A DNA stretch of 57,401 nucleotides from a bacterium (GCA_004563275.1 SFSZ01000013.1:1-57401), one strand, 5' to 3'. Counted from the stretch's first letter, positions 15,926-25,244 are shown. A program made the numbers and translations. Notes: generated by a model from the sequence alone, not told the origin.

Positions 15926-17352
15926 TACCTAGCCTCCTTAAAATAAACAACAGATTTTAAATTATCATATTCACTTTGATCTAAAATCGTATTATAAGAT
16001 AAAGCATATAGCAAAGCTTCTTGAACATTAACATTATTATCAACTAATACTTTAAATAAACTATAAGTCTTAATTCTAGAAATAATCTTATTTCCAAAAA
16101 TAAGTTCAGTCTTTCTCTTAATCGCCGCATTATAACTATCTTTAAATATATAAGCACGATGAGAAGCATCTATACCCTCTAATATCGGATATTTAGATAT
16201 TAATACATCAATAGTTTCTTCATCAAGTGCGGTAGCCTGTTCTCTGATTAATTTATCATAATCCTTATTTTTTTCACGATTACTTAACATTTCAACATTT
16301 GTACCGTCAATTCTCCAAATATTTATTTTATTCTTATATGCATAATATATACGTTTAATTATTAAAGCTCTTAAATTTTTTAAACAGTTCTTTACATCTT
16401 TATGAATAAAATCATTATATCCAAGTTCAATAAAATAATCTAAAGCTAAATCCAAATTACCTGTTCCCAAAACAACATAATTGGACTTATCTTCCTCACA
16501 AGATAAATCAAATCCATAAGACTTCATAATAGTCATATTCTTTTCTAATAAATAATATGGACTAAGTAATAATTTAGGAGCATGTTTTAAAACTTCATCT
16601 ATATCAATCCCATTATCTTCTAATAAATCCATCTTACGATTATTTACTTGGTAACTTTCTAAACAGAAAACTGGATATTCTTTCTTAAATTTTTCGACAT
16701 TAACGTCAAATTTACTCAATAATCTATCATTATGATTAATATCATCATCATTTTGTTCTACATAATTTACTTGACTAACGCTTACATTATTACCTTGTAA
16801 AAGTATTAAATTATATCTATTAACCGCACTCATTAACTTACTATATTTATCATCAGATTCTTTAGATAACAAATATCCAACTGATTCATAATCAGTTTTA
16901 TTAAGAACCTCTTTTTCTTCTAATTTACGTTTTAACTTAAGAATATTTTTTTTATAAACTCCATTTAAACTTCTCTGCTCAGAATTAAAGTATTCCCTTT
17001 CATTTACATATTGCTTCATTATTTCAAGTAATTTTAATATTTCTTTCTGTTGATTATCATTTAAAGTAATCTTATCTGCCATTTCTTTATTAATTTTCAT
17101 TAATTTCTTTAAATACAATAATGATGCTAAAAAAGATTCTCTTTCACTTTCCTCTTGTACTTGATCAACCATTAAAGACAAAAAGTCATCCCCTAAAAGA
17201 GTTATAAATTCATATCTATATAAAGGATCACTATCAGCTAATTTAATAACATTTTTTATATTAGTTAAATTAACATCATTTTGCATATATTCATTATCTT
17301 TATCATCATAATGAGATGTAGTTTCATCAATTAAATGTAATAAATAATCCAT
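15925..17352 (-). CDS. Unknown helical protein with mTERF-like repeats
   Basis: 475 residues, no signal or membrane segment. The middle (about residues 215-285) shows repeated units of roughly 30-35 residues: KKEYPVFCLESY with KMDLLEDNGIDIDEV, then LKHAPKLLLSPYYLLEKN with MTIMKSYGFDL. Another is near the C terminus (ISKYPILEGIDASHRAY). The P-x-L-L, spacer, L-x-x-x-G pattern resembles mTERF nucleic-acid-binding repeats, but this is only pattern similarity. It is 16 bp after the 420-aa gene and overlaps the 96-aa gene by one base, so all three are one operon. Confidence 0.6.
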   Translation of the reverse strand: MDYLLHLIDETTSHYDDKDNEYMQNDVNLTNIKNVIKLADSDPLYRYEFITLLGDDFLSLMVDQVQEESERESFLASLLYLKKLMKINKEMADKITLNDNQQKEILKLLEIMKQYVNEREYFNSEQRSLNGVYKKNILKLKRKLEEKEVLNKTDYESVGYLLSKESDDKYSKLMSAVNRYNLILLQGNNVSVSQVNYVEQNDDDINHNDRLLSKFDVNVEKFKKEYPVFCLESYQVNNRKMDLLEDNGIDIDEVLKHAPKLLLSPYYLLEKNMTIMKSYGFDLSCEEDKSNYVVLGTGNLDLALDYFIELGYNDFIHKDVKNCLKNLRALIIKRIYYAYKNKINIWRIDGTNVEMLSNREKNKDYDKLIREQATALDEETIDVLISKYPILEGIDASHRAYIFKDSYNAAIKRKTELIFGNKIISRIKTYSLFKVLVDNNVNVQEALLYALSYNTILDQSEYDNLKSVVYFKEAR

Positions 17353-17368
17353 AACATAACCCTTTCTA

Positions 17369-18631
17369 TTACTTTATACTTTGTTTCTTAACCAAGTAAC
17401 CTTTTTGTTCTTCTTTTAACTTATGATAAGCATCAACATATTCTTTAATATTATTTAAACAAGCATTATACACTGATGGTGTATCTGTAAAATTATTAAG
17501 TTTTTCCATCTCACTATATAAAGCAGTTATTACTGAAACAATTCTATATCCAATCGTTTCTTCACTTTGTTCTTTAATTCCTTCAAAAAGATACATATTT
17601 AAATCATCAAAATTAACACTATCAATTAAAGCCTTTTCCGAACTAATTATATTTTCCACTTCATCTAAAAATGGATCTCTACTTATTTCAGGTTTAACCT
17701 CATCTTTAGTTTCTTCCTTTTTAGATGATTGTTCTCTAGACTTAATTGTAATTTTATCTAATTCTTCTTCTAAAGAACTTAAATACTCCTCTTTAATATT
17801 TGCAGGCATATCCTTTTTAGCTGAAACATCCTTGTATTCAGATATTTTTTTACCAAGTAAAACACAACACATAGCTTGTCTAACATCATCATAATTAACA
17901 TTCAATCTACCTTTAATTCTATCTAAAGATTCATCAAAAGTATCCAATGAAAAACTTTCGTCCTTAAGCAAAACAATAGTGTCTTTATACTTACTATATT
18001 TATTTTTTAAAATAATTTCATACTTATTAAGAACAGTTAATTCATCTTTATCATCTGGTAGAAGTAATTCAATATTACCAAGTCCAACAAACATTTTAAT
18101 ATCTCCAGATTCTTTATCAGAAAATTTCATTGAATCAAGTAAGCTATCAAATTCATCAAAATCAGTAACTGGAACAACTAACTTATTTCCTCTAAACATA
18201 TTTAAATACTTTTTATATAAATCATTTCCAATAGAAACATCATTAGCTTTATTACTACTTAAAAATTCATTTAATTTATTAGCAAAATCACTAATATAAT
18301 CCATTGCTCCACTATATTCTTTTGGTTCAAAAGCACCAACATGAGATAAAGAAATATTTCTAAATTCATCAATTATTGCTTTTTTAGACATAAATCTATT
18401 ATATTCAGACTCAAACTTTTCACTATACATAGCTTTAAAAATAGTTCTTACATCATTTTTCTTTAAAGTAAGTAAATCATCATATGAAACCTCACCAGTA
18501 ATTCCATTAGCATATAAAACATTCTCTATTTCTAAACTAGCATTACGATTTATTGCTTTATTAGTTTTAACACTATCGGCAACATTTATAAGTCTTTGTA
18601 ATTTATTTAAAAATGTATCTATCACAGCCAT
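17369..18631 (-). CDS. Unknown 420-aa protein, first gene of operon
   Basis: 420 residues, not recognised. Mostly helical and charged, soluble. A Lys/Glu-rich linker near residues 295-315 (KSREQSSKKEETKDEVKPE) divides an N-terminal part of about 290 residues from a C-terminal helical part. No enzyme motif is visible. The ATG is preceded by a weak site (GTGGGTG). It is divergent from the secreted nuclease gene and starts the operon with the two mTERF-like-repeat proteins; the three probably act together. Confidence 0.6.
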   Translation of the reverse strand: MAVIDTFLNKLQRLINVADSVKTNKAINRNASLEIENVLYANGITGEVSYDDLLTLKKNDVRTIFKAMYSEKFESEYNRFMSKKAIIDEFRNISLSHVGAFEPKEYSGAMDYISDFANKLNEFLSSNKANDVSIGNDLYKKYLNMFRGNKLVVPVTDFDEFDSLLDSMKFSDKESGDIKMFVGLGNIELLLPDDKDELTVLNKYEIILKNKYSKYKDTIVLLKDESFSLDTFDESLDRIKGRLNVNYDDVRQAMCCVLLGKKISEYKDVSAKKDMPANIKEEYLSSLEEELDKITIKSREQSSKKEETKDEVKPEISRDPFLDEVENIISSEKALIDSVNFDDLNMYLFEGIKEQSEETIGYRIVSVITALYSEMEKLNNFTDTPSVYNACLNNIKEYVDAYHKLKEEQKGYLVKKQSIK

Positions 18632-18706
18632 TTATATACACCCACTATTCTAAAATATTGTATCATAAAATCTATATCTATGAAATAATAAAAAATGTAA
18701 ATACAC

Positions 18707-18736
18707 TTGATATCAAATACTTTTTAAGGTTATTAT
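18707..18736 (+). promoter_or_regulatory. Probable promoter of the nuclease operon
   Basis: TTGATA (18707-18712) and TATTAT (18731-18736), spacing 18, precede the GAGG site and ATG at 18753. Confidence 0.45.
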
Positions 18737-18752
18737 TATTATAGAGGTTTTT

Positions 18753-19526
18753 ATGAAAAAAATAATGTTGATAATATGTGTTTTTTTAACATTTACTGCA
18801 AATGTATATGCAAATGAAAAAGAAACTGTTAAATTTAAAAAATGTGTTGATGGTGATACTGCTGTATTTACAGTTAATAATGAAGATATGAAAGTAAGAT
18901 TTCTAGCTATCGATACACCAGAAACAGTTCATCCTACTAAAAAAGAACAAGCCTATGGAAAAAACGCCAGTGAATATACATGTAAAAAAATTACTAATGC
19001 TAAAAAAATTGAATTAGAATACGATTCAAAAAGCACAAAATTAGATAAGTATGGAAGAACCCTTGCCTGGGTATGGGTTGATAATTCACTTCTTCAAAAA
19101 GAATTATTAGAAATAGGTTATGCCCAAATCAAATATGTTTATGGCAAATATTCTTATTTAGATGAATTAGAAAAAATTGAAGAAGAAGCTAAAAAAGAAA
19201 AAAAGGGATTATGGAAAGATTATACCGCTAAAACATACATTGTTACCTTTATAGATGACAATGATGAAACTAAAGTTAAAGTTAACGAAAACGAATTAGT
19301 AACTCCCCTTAGTGTTTCCAAAGAAGGATACAATTTCGAAGGTTGGTATTTAAATGATAAAGAATTTGATTTTGATACTAAAATAACTTCAAATCTTACT
19401 CTAACAGCTAAATATAACAAAAAAATAAGTTGGACAGAAATTGCAATTGTTTTAGTCGGAGCTGTTTTATTATATAAATTAAACCCTAAAAAATTTAAAA
19501 AAGAAGTAAAAAAAATAATGAAATAA
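18753..19526 (+). CDS. Secreted thermonuclease with bacterial repeat and C-terminal anchor
   Basis: 257 residues. A signal peptide (1-20, ending VYA) leads to a staphylococcal-nuclease fold with VDGDTAVF, the catalytic Arg and Glu in KVRFLAIDTPE, and the second Arg in DKYGRTLAWVWV, as in active Ca-dependent nucleases. From about residue 163 comes one Listeria-Bacteroides (InlB B-type) repeat (GYNFEGWYLNDKEFDF, LTLTAKYN). A transmembrane helix (about 228-243) and a Lys-rich tail follow. No LPXTG motif, so it is membrane-anchored by the helix. It would degrade extracellular nucleic acids. The start follows GAGG. Confidence 0.85.
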   Translation: MKKIMLIICVFLTFTANVYANEKETVKFKKCVDGDTAVFTVNNEDMKVRFLAIDTPETVHPTKKEQAYGKNASEYTCKKITNAKKIELEYDSKSTKLDKYGRTLAWVWVDNSLLQKELLEIGYAQIKYVYGKYSYLDELEKIEEEAKKEKKGLWKDYTAKTYIVTFIDDNDETKVKVNENELVTPLSVSKEGYNFEGWYLNDKEFDFDTKITSNLTLTAKYNKKISWTEIAIVLVGAVLLYKLNPKKFKKEVKKIMK

Positions 19527-19539
19527 AAGGAGAATAATT

Positions 19540-19716
19540 ATGGCAGATGATAATAAATTAAAAAGAAGAATTGTTGTAGAAGAAGCTATGCCAAAACAAA
19601 AAAAAGGAAATGCATTCGTTGGTTTCCTATTTGTTATGTTATTTGTTTTAATAATCGCTGGTATTATCTATTTACTAGAAAGTAAAGGATACATTGATAT
19701 CTTTAAGTTTATTTAA
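19540..19716 (+). CDS. Unknown 58-aa single-pass membrane protein
   Basis: 58 codons: MADDNKLKRR, a charged 24-residue N terminus, one hydrophobic helix (about 25-46), then a short YIDIFKFI tail. AAGGAG lies 7 bases before the ATG and the stop overlaps the next start (TAATG at 19714-19718). It lies 13 bp after the nuclease. The tight coupling supports it as a real gene, possibly a partner of the nuclease or the 87-aa protein. Function unknown. Confidence 0.7.
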   Translation: MADDNKLKRRIVVEEAMPKQKKGNAFVGFLFVMLFVLIIAGIIYLLESKGYIDIFKFI

Positions 19717-19979
19717 TGAAAAAATATGATATAAATGAATTAGTCTCTCAACTAGATTTTGAAAGTAATAAACTTCAAAAAGTAAATGATAATCTAGTTT
19801 TAACTAAATATCAAATAGATGTATTAACAAGAAATGGCATAGATTTACAGAAAGTCGCATCACTTCACGATATTATATATGAAGCTGAAGAGGTTTATGA
19901 AGATACACTAGATGAAGAACTTGAACAAGTATTAGATGAACTATCAGAAAGAAATTATTATGAAAATACTAACAAATAA
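19716..19979 (+). CDS. Unknown 87-aa acidic helical protein
   Basis: 87 residues, soluble and probably all helical. The C-terminal half is very acidic (AEEVYEDTLDEELEQVLDE). No recognised domain. It starts inside the stop codon of the 58-aa gene and ends at a shared bidirectional terminator, so it is the last gene of the nuclease operon. Confidence 0.65.
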   Translation: MKKYDINELVSQLDFESNKLQKVNDNLVLTKYQIDVLTRNGIDLQKVASLHDIIYEAEEVYEDTLDEELEQVLDELSERNYYENTNK

Positions 19980-20004
19980 AAAGAATCTAAAATTGATTCT
20001 TTTT
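19978..20004. terminator. Bidirectional terminator between convergent genes
   Basis: AAAAAGAATC (19978-19987) pairs with GATTCTTTTT (19995-20004) over a 7-base loop. It serves both the plus-strand nuclease operon and the minus-strand HD-protein gene. Confidence 0.85.
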
Positions 20005-21294
20005 TTGTTCTAAAAATGATTTTAATCTAAGTACGTATTCATTGCGCATAATAGGTAAAAGTGAGCTTGCTACCATTAAAGTTGCATCATTAGGATTAAT
20101 TTTAGTCATATCAACAACTGTAGAACCACTAATTAATGCTTCACACTGAGAAATAGCTTCACTATAATCAACCATACTATCTGATTTTGTTAATATTTCA
20201 CTTCTATTACTCTTTAAATTTATTGGATTGTTATAACAAACAACAACATGATTAATCATCTTATCTAAATCTTCGGCATATTCAGCAAAGAATATCATAA
20301 AATCTCTTTCACTAATAACGCCTTTATTTGCTAATAATTTAACATAACTTAATATTTCAAATAAAGCCCCATTAGCCATAATAATACTTTGATCTCCAAC
20401 AATATCTTTCATTAAATCTTCTTTTATAGCAGATGCTATAAGTAAATTCTTTTCTACTAAAGATAAACTTTTAGGATTAGATAAAAACTCTGTCGTATAT
20501 CTACCAATTTTTTCTTCTTCATCAGTAACTTTAACTCTAAATTTAGCATCTTCAAAGAAATCTTCCAACATTCTTATTGAAGAACCTCTAACACTAGGAC
20601 TTCCAGTAAACTCAATTACATAAGGTTTATTATCTTGAATAACATCTTTTAATTTAGTTAATTCTTCAAGATATCCCTTAGTTCTAAGATTATCATATAT
20701 TCTATTTCTATTATCATAAAAATCAGGATCAACTATACTAAGACCATAAAACACATCATAAAAAACATTTAAATATCTTTCTAACAAAATACTTATTCTT
20801 TCATCATTATTATTTTCACTTAAAGCATTATAAACATTTCTAAAGAACCATTCTTGTTCATTACGATCTGCTCTAAAAACCGAAAAATCTATATATCCAT
20901 TTTTTCTTAATTGAATTCTTAAATCTTCTAAATTAGCTATTTTATCAGCACATACAATTGCTTTATTAGCTACTGGTAAATCTTTTATTACTTTAATTTG
21001 TTGTTTTTTTCTTTCTTTCCAAGGTAAAGATTTATCAGGTTCAGTAGCAGTCATCACTAAACTAGCAATTTCTCCACCAAAAAGCTTAGATATATCATCA
21101 ATATTATATCTTGTATCTTCAACTACATCATGAAGTAATCCCGCAGCAATAACCTTTTCATCAAAGTCAGCAGTTTTTAAAATTAAACTTACAACCATTG
21201 GATGAAAAACATAAGGTGTATCCTTATCATGTTTACGATATTGTCCATCATGTGCTCTAATTGTAAAACTAAGTGCTCTTTCTACTAATTTCAT
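19987..21294 (-). CDS. HD-domain (Mesh1/SpoT-like) protein with degenerate P-loop domain
   Basis: 435 residues from ATG 21294, since GGTGA lies 7 bases upstream; the GTG nine bases earlier lies within that site. The N-terminal metal-dependent HD domain has H31 (FHP), H55-D56 with ED at 59-60 (LLHDVVED), and ADKIANL at 116-122. This is the pattern of ppGpp hydrolases of the Mesh1/RelA-SpoT group. From about residue 225 a second domain begins VIEFTGSPSVRGSSIRML, like a nucleotide kinase but with the Walker A Lys missing (GSPSVRGSS 231-239). The HD family is clear; ppGpp as substrate is inferred. Confidence 0.7.
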   Translation of the reverse strand: MKLVERALSFTIRAHDGQYRKHDKDTPYVFHPMVVSLILKTADFDEKVIAAGLLHDVVEDTRYNIDDISKLFGGEIASLVMTATEPDKSLPWKERKKQQIKVIKDLPVANKAIVCADKIANLEDLRIQLRKNGYIDFSVFRADRNEQEWFFRNVYNALSENNNDERISILLERYLNVFYDVFYGLSIVDPDFYDNRNRIYDNLRTKGYLEELTKLKDVIQDNKPYVIEFTGSPSVRGSSIRMLEDFFEDAKFRVKVTDEEEKIGRYTTEFLSNPKSLSLVEKNLLIASAIKEDLMKDIVGDQSIIMANGALFEILSYVKLLANKGVISERDFMIFFAEYAEDLDKMINHVVVCYNNPINLKSNRSEILTKSDSMVDYSEAISQCEALISGSTVVDMTKINPNDATLMVASSLLPIMRNEYVLRLKSFLEQKKNQF

Positions 21295-21343
21295 ACTTCT
21301 CACCTATAAAGATAAAATCTATTATATAAAAAAGTAAAAAAAA

Positions 21344-21366
21344 AGTAAATGATTTTCTCATTTACT
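21344..21366 (-). terminator. Terminator of the GH25/DUF6512 operon
   Basis: AGTAAATGA (21344-21352) pairs with TCATTTACT (21358-21366), followed by a run of U on the minus strand. Confidence 0.8.
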
Positions 21367-21895
21367 AATGTTTATTATGAATATGTCCTGCTAAGCCACT
21401 TTTATTATTTCGAGGATCTTTATATATTTCACTTTTACCTGGCATTAACGTTGCAATTAAAAAGTATCCATCAATAAAAATATAAACTACTAAACTTACA
21501 AAAGATAATACTTTAGGTAATGCATAAGTATTAAGTACTAAATATGAAAAATACTGACCTAATCCTATCGCAACAACAAATTCAACAATATCAAAAATTA
21601 ATGATGTTTTCTTAAATATAGCTTGATAAATATAAAATACAACCGGTATAAAAACAAGCATTGTTAGTAATGAAACTAATTTAGCCATCATAAAATTAGG
21701 ATTACTTCCTACAAAAGGAATCTCCACAAGAAGCCATATCAAAGATGGAAAAACAATTAGCTTCATATGTTCCCATACACTCTCATTAACAGCAACTAAT
21801 AAAGCTAAATATTTGTTATGGTTAGACCAATCATAAATAAAATGAGCCAAAGTGCCTAACACAACTATAAAAATAAAACCATATAATTCAATCAT
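21365..21895 (-). CDS. DUF6512-like integral membrane protein
   Basis: 176 residues, five or six hydrophobic helices. The segment GTLAHFIYDWSN and VNESVWEHMKLIVFPSLIW is characteristic of DUF6512 membrane proteins of Bacillota, whose function is unknown. A C-terminal cytosolic tail is rich in His, Lys and Gly (SGLAGHIHNKH). The ATG overlaps the muramidase stop by 4 bp (21892-21895), so the two are translationally coupled. Confidence 0.65.
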   Translation of the reverse strand: MIELYGFIFIVVLGTLAHFIYDWSNHNKYLALLVAVNESVWEHMKLIVFPSLIWLLVEIPFVGSNPNFMMAKLVSLLTMLVFIPVVFYIYQAIFKKTSLIFDIVEFVVAIGLGQYFSYLVLNTYALPKVLSFVSLVVYIFIDGYFLIATLMPGKSEIYKDPRNNKSGLAGHIHNKH

Positions 21896-23187
21896 AATTT
21901 ACCTTCCTCACTTAAATATAATACATTTAAATCAACATATGCATCAATACCCGGAACTATGCCTCTATCTGTCACCTGCCATATATAATATTCTTTTTCA
22001 TAATCTGTTTTTTTCGTGTAATGAGCCATCCAAATAAGTGATGCACTAGTATCCCACACTTTTTCTAAATATGAAGCACTACCATAATTCATTCCCACAT
22101 ACCCATGTTTTTCAACTTCATTCATGAAACTTTGAGCAATTAAATTTAATCCTACATAACTAATATGATATTCATTAAAGTTACTCCAACATTCCCAATC
22201 AAATGATATTGGAAGATCTAACTTTGCTCCATCAAGCTGTTCTACAACCCATTTAGCATGTTCTTTAGCCATTTTAACTGACTTAGCTTTAGAATAAAAA
22301 TATGCTCCAACTTTTAAACCTGCTTTTTTAGCATTTTCTAAGTTTTGTTTAAATTTACTATCAATTTTACATATTCCATCAGAATTAGCAAAACCAACTC
22401 TAACAATTACAAAAGATACCCCACTGCTCTTAACCTTTTCATAATCAACATCACCTTGCCAAGAAGATACATCTATTCCAATTAAATTTTTATCATTTTT
22501 ATAATTAGTAATAAACTCTTCAATAGGTTTAGTTCTTGGAGTATAGCTTCCTCCACCACCAGATGAAGACGTTAATTTATCTTTAACATAAAGTTTAAAA
22601 GGGCTAACAGTCTTGTTACCATTCATATCCGTACTTACAAAATTTAAATTATAAGTTCCCGAGGTATTAACATCATAATCTCCTTCAATTAAACACTCGA
22701 TATTTGGATCATAATTATCTCCACATATTATTTTACTCATATAATTAAAATCATTACCCTTTTTAATCGCATAAGATGAAGAATGATAAATTTTTGGTGG
22801 TGTCGTATCAACTACATTAATATTTAATCCAATTGAATTAATATTATTTGCTTTATCCCTATACCTAATTTCAATTAATTGTTTACCTAATTTTAAAGTA
22901 TCTATCTTTTTATTTTTAGTTATTATTTCTGCATTTTTAACATCTAATATATCATTTATATAAACCTTATCATAATATTCAAAAGTATCCTTATTAAGTT
23001 TAATACTTGCTGGATATTTTTCTAATAATTTCTTATCACTTACATATTTATAAATAGATAAAAAAATAAAAGATAATCCTAGAATCACTATCAACAATCT
23101 AATATAAATATTGAACTGCTTTTTAATAAAAAAATAGCACCCTATTCCTAGTAAAAAAATTCCCATTACTAAAAAAAACAAACTCAT
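21892..23187 (-). CDS. Membrane-anchored GH25 muramidase
   Basis: 431 residues. Two N-terminal hydrophobic helices (about 1-20 and 29-48) anchor it. An Ig-like region of about 150 residues with one cysteine pair (IICGDNYDPNIECL) follows, then a Gly/Ser linker (SSSGGGGS). The catalytic domain starts at LIGIDVSSWQGDVDYEKVK. GH25 motifs are IDVSSWQG, SFVIVRVGF, VGAYFYSKA and the acid pair in SFDWECW. It cleaves peptidoglycan glycan strands outside the membrane. A TATAAT box 12 bases before the ATG implies a very short leader with GGTGA. Confidence 0.9.
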   Translation of the reverse strand: MSLFFLVMGIFLLGIGCYFFIKKQFNIYIRLLIVILGLSFIFLSIYKYVSDKKLLEKYPASIKLNKDTFEYYDKVYINDILDVKNAEIITKNKKIDTLKLGKQLIEIRYRDKANNINSIGLNINVVDTTPPKIYHSSSYAIKKGNDFNYMSKIICGDNYDPNIECLIEGDYDVNTSGTYNLNFVSTDMNGNKTVSPFKLYVKDKLTSSSGGGGSYTPRTKPIEEFITNYKNDKNLIGIDVSSWQGDVDYEKVKSSGVSFVIVRVGFANSDGICKIDSKFKQNLENAKKAGLKVGAYFYSKAKSVKMAKEHAKWVVEQLDGAKLDLPISFDWECWSNFNEYHISYVGLNLIAQSFMNEVEKHGYVGMNYGSASYLEKVWDTSASLIWMAHYTKKTDYEKEYYIWQVTDRGIVPGIDAYVDLNVLYLSEEGKL

Positions 23188-23199
23188 ATTTTCACCTAC

Positions 23200-23205
23200 A
23201 TTATA
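23200..23205 (-). promoter_or_regulatory. -10 box of the GH25 gene
   Basis: TATAAT (complement ATTATA) is 12 bases upstream of the ATG. Transcription would start about five bases before the coding region. Confidence 0.45.
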
Positions 23206-23257
23206 TATAACACAAAAAGCTTTAAATTAGAATATGTTGTAAAGAAAAAATATCCAA

Positions 23258-25141
23258 TTACTTGGATATTAATTCGCATATTAAATTAGATATTTCTGTT
23301 GGATTTTCAATTGGTAATCCTTCAATTAATCTAGCCTCAGAATACAATATTTTAGCATAGCCACTAAGTTCTTCTTTATTATTTTTATAAAGTTCTTTGA
23401 TTTTATTAGCAATTGGATGTTTTTCATTTATTTCTAAAATCATTTTAGCTTTAACTTTTTCATCGGTTGGCATTGCATTAATAACTTTTTGCATCTCTAC
23501 ACTTAAATTTCCTTCAGTAGTTAAACATACTGGATGATTTGTTAATTTATTTGTAAATCTAACTTCAACTACCTCATCATTTAAAGCAGTTTTAATATAA
23601 TCTAAAGCTTCTTTATTATCTTCATTTACTTTCTTTAATTCTTCTTTTTCTTCTTCAGTATCAAGATTTAAATCACCATCAGAAACATTTTTAAATGTTA
23701 AATCATTATAACTTCCTAATACTTGAGCAACAAATTCATCTAAATAATCAGTAAAATATAATACATCATAATTTTTATTCTTAACTTGTTCAACTTGAGG
23801 AAGCATATTTATTTTATCAATGGTTTCTCCACAAGCATAGTAAATATTCTTTTGTTCTTTTTCTATGTTATTAACATATTCATCTAATGTTATCATCTTC
23901 TCATTTTTAGAAGAGTAGAAAATAAGTAAATCTTTTAACTTATCTTTATTGGCACCATACATATCATATACACCATATTTAATTTGAGAGCCAAATGCTT
24001 CAAAGAATTTCTTATAATTATCAAAATCATTTTTAAGCATATCAGCTAGTTCATTATGAATTTTAGTTTCTAAAGTTTTAGCAATACCTAAAACATGTTT
24101 ATCATTTTGTAAAGTCTCTCTAGAAATATTTAAAGATAAGTCAGCTGAATCAACAACACCCTTAACAAAACTATAATAATCAGGTAAAAGTTTTTCACAC
24201 TTTTCCATAATTAAAACTCCATTAGTATATAGCTCTAAACCTTTCTTATAATCTTTTAAATAAAAATCATAAGGAGCATGAGAAGGAATAAACATTAATG
24301 ATTTATATGATTCCAATCCCTCTACACTACTATGAATTACTCTTAAAGGTTTTTCATAATCCATAAATTTATCACTATAAAAATTATTATAATCATCTTC
24401 AGTTATATCTTTCTTATCTTTTTTCCATAGTGGTACCATAGTATTTAAAGTAACAACTTCAGTATAAGTTTCATATTCCTTATCTGATCCTTCTTTTAAT
24501 TTACTATTTTGTACTTCCATTTTAATTGGATATCTTAAATAATCACTATATTTAGTTACTAAAGATCTAATAGTATATTCATCTAAATATTTATCATAAT
24601 TATCATCATCAGTATTATCTTTTAAATATAACTTAATAGTAGTTCCATAATCATCAGTATTGCACTCACTAATAGTATAACCATCAGCACCTTCACTAGT
24701 CCAAATATGACCTTTATCTTCACCATATTTTCTAGAAACAACTTCAATCTTTTTAGCTACCATAAAAGCAGAATAAAATCCAACACCGAATTGACCAATA
24801 ATTTCAGTATCCTTTTGTTCCTTATTTTCTTCCTTAAATCTTAAAGAACCAGATTCAGCAATAGTACCTAAATTATTTTCTAATTCAGATGCATCCATAC
24901 CAATACCATTATCTTTAATAGTAAGAATTCTATTATCACTATCTCTAATAATATTAATTTCTAAATCAGCCTTATTAATATTAATAGAATTATCAGTTAA
25001 AGCTTTATATGACAATTTATCTAAAGCATCACTTGCATTTGATAATAACTCTCTCAAAAATATTTCTTTATTTGTATAAATAGAATTAATCATTAAATCT
25101 AAAACTCTTTTAGAAGAAGATTTAAATTCTTTTTTCTTCAT
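23258..25141 (-). CDS. htpG: Molecular chaperone HtpG (Hsp90)
   Basis: 627 residues from ATG 25141, which follows GAGG; an in-frame upstream start at 25189 lies inside the CIRCE operator and is rejected. GHKL ATPase motifs: EIFLRELLSNASDAL, TIKDNGIGMD, GTIAESGS, GQFGVGFYSAFMV and the Arg loop NISRETLQ. It is an ATP-driven cytosolic chaperone. Regulation by HrcA is shown by the CIRCE at 25183-25209 overlapping the -35. Full length for the family. Confidence 0.95.
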   Translation of the reverse strand: MKKKEFKSSSKRVLDLMINSIYTNKEIFLRELLSNASDALDKLSYKALTDNSININKADLEINIIRDSDNRILTIKDNGIGMDASELENNLGTIAESGSLRFKEENKEQKDTEIIGQFGVGFYSAFMVAKKIEVVSRKYGEDKGHIWTSEGADGYTISECNTDDYGTTIKLYLKDNTDDDNYDKYLDEYTIRSLVTKYSDYLRYPIKMEVQNSKLKEGSDKEYETYTEVVTLNTMVPLWKKDKKDITEDDYNNFYSDKFMDYEKPLRVIHSSVEGLESYKSLMFIPSHAPYDFYLKDYKKGLELYTNGVLIMEKCEKLLPDYYSFVKGVVDSADLSLNISRETLQNDKHVLGIAKTLETKIHNELADMLKNDFDNYKKFFEAFGSQIKYGVYDMYGANKDKLKDLLIFYSSKNEKMITLDEYVNNIEKEQKNIYYACGETIDKINMLPQVEQVKNKNYDVLYFTDYLDEFVAQVLGSYNDLTFKNVSDGDLNLDTEEEKEELKKVNEDNKEALDYIKTALNDEVVEVRFTNKLTNHPVCLTTEGNLSVEMQKVINAMPTDEKVKAKMILEINEKHPIANKIKELYKNNKEELSGYAKILYSEARLIEGLPIENPTEISNLICELISK

Positions 25142-25168
25142 AATATCCTCTTTTCTATAACAATTTAA

Positions 25169-25209
25169 ATTATACTCCTTTTTTAGCACTTGTCAACATT
25201 AAGTGCTAA
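25169..25209 (-). promoter_or_regulatory. CIRCE operator and promoter of htpG
   Basis: TTAGCACTT-N9-AAGTGCTAA at 25183-25209. On the minus strand TTGACA (complement 25191-25196), 16 bp and TATAAT (complement 25169-25174). The architecture is the same as at hsp20, so both belong to one HrcA regulon. Confidence 0.92.
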
Positions 25210-25225
25210 AATAATAAAATAAAAA

Positions 25226-25244
25226 AACACTCCTAAAGAGTATT
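25226..25244 (-). terminator. Terminator of the 107-aa gene
   Basis: A 7-bp stem (25226-25232 with 25238-25244, one G-U pair) followed by seven U on the minus strand. It separates this gene from the htpG promoter. Confidence 0.7.

Noticed and set aside
25142..25189. N-terminal extension of htpG
   Set aside because: It would be encoded within the CIRCE operator and promoter; the family start is at 25141.
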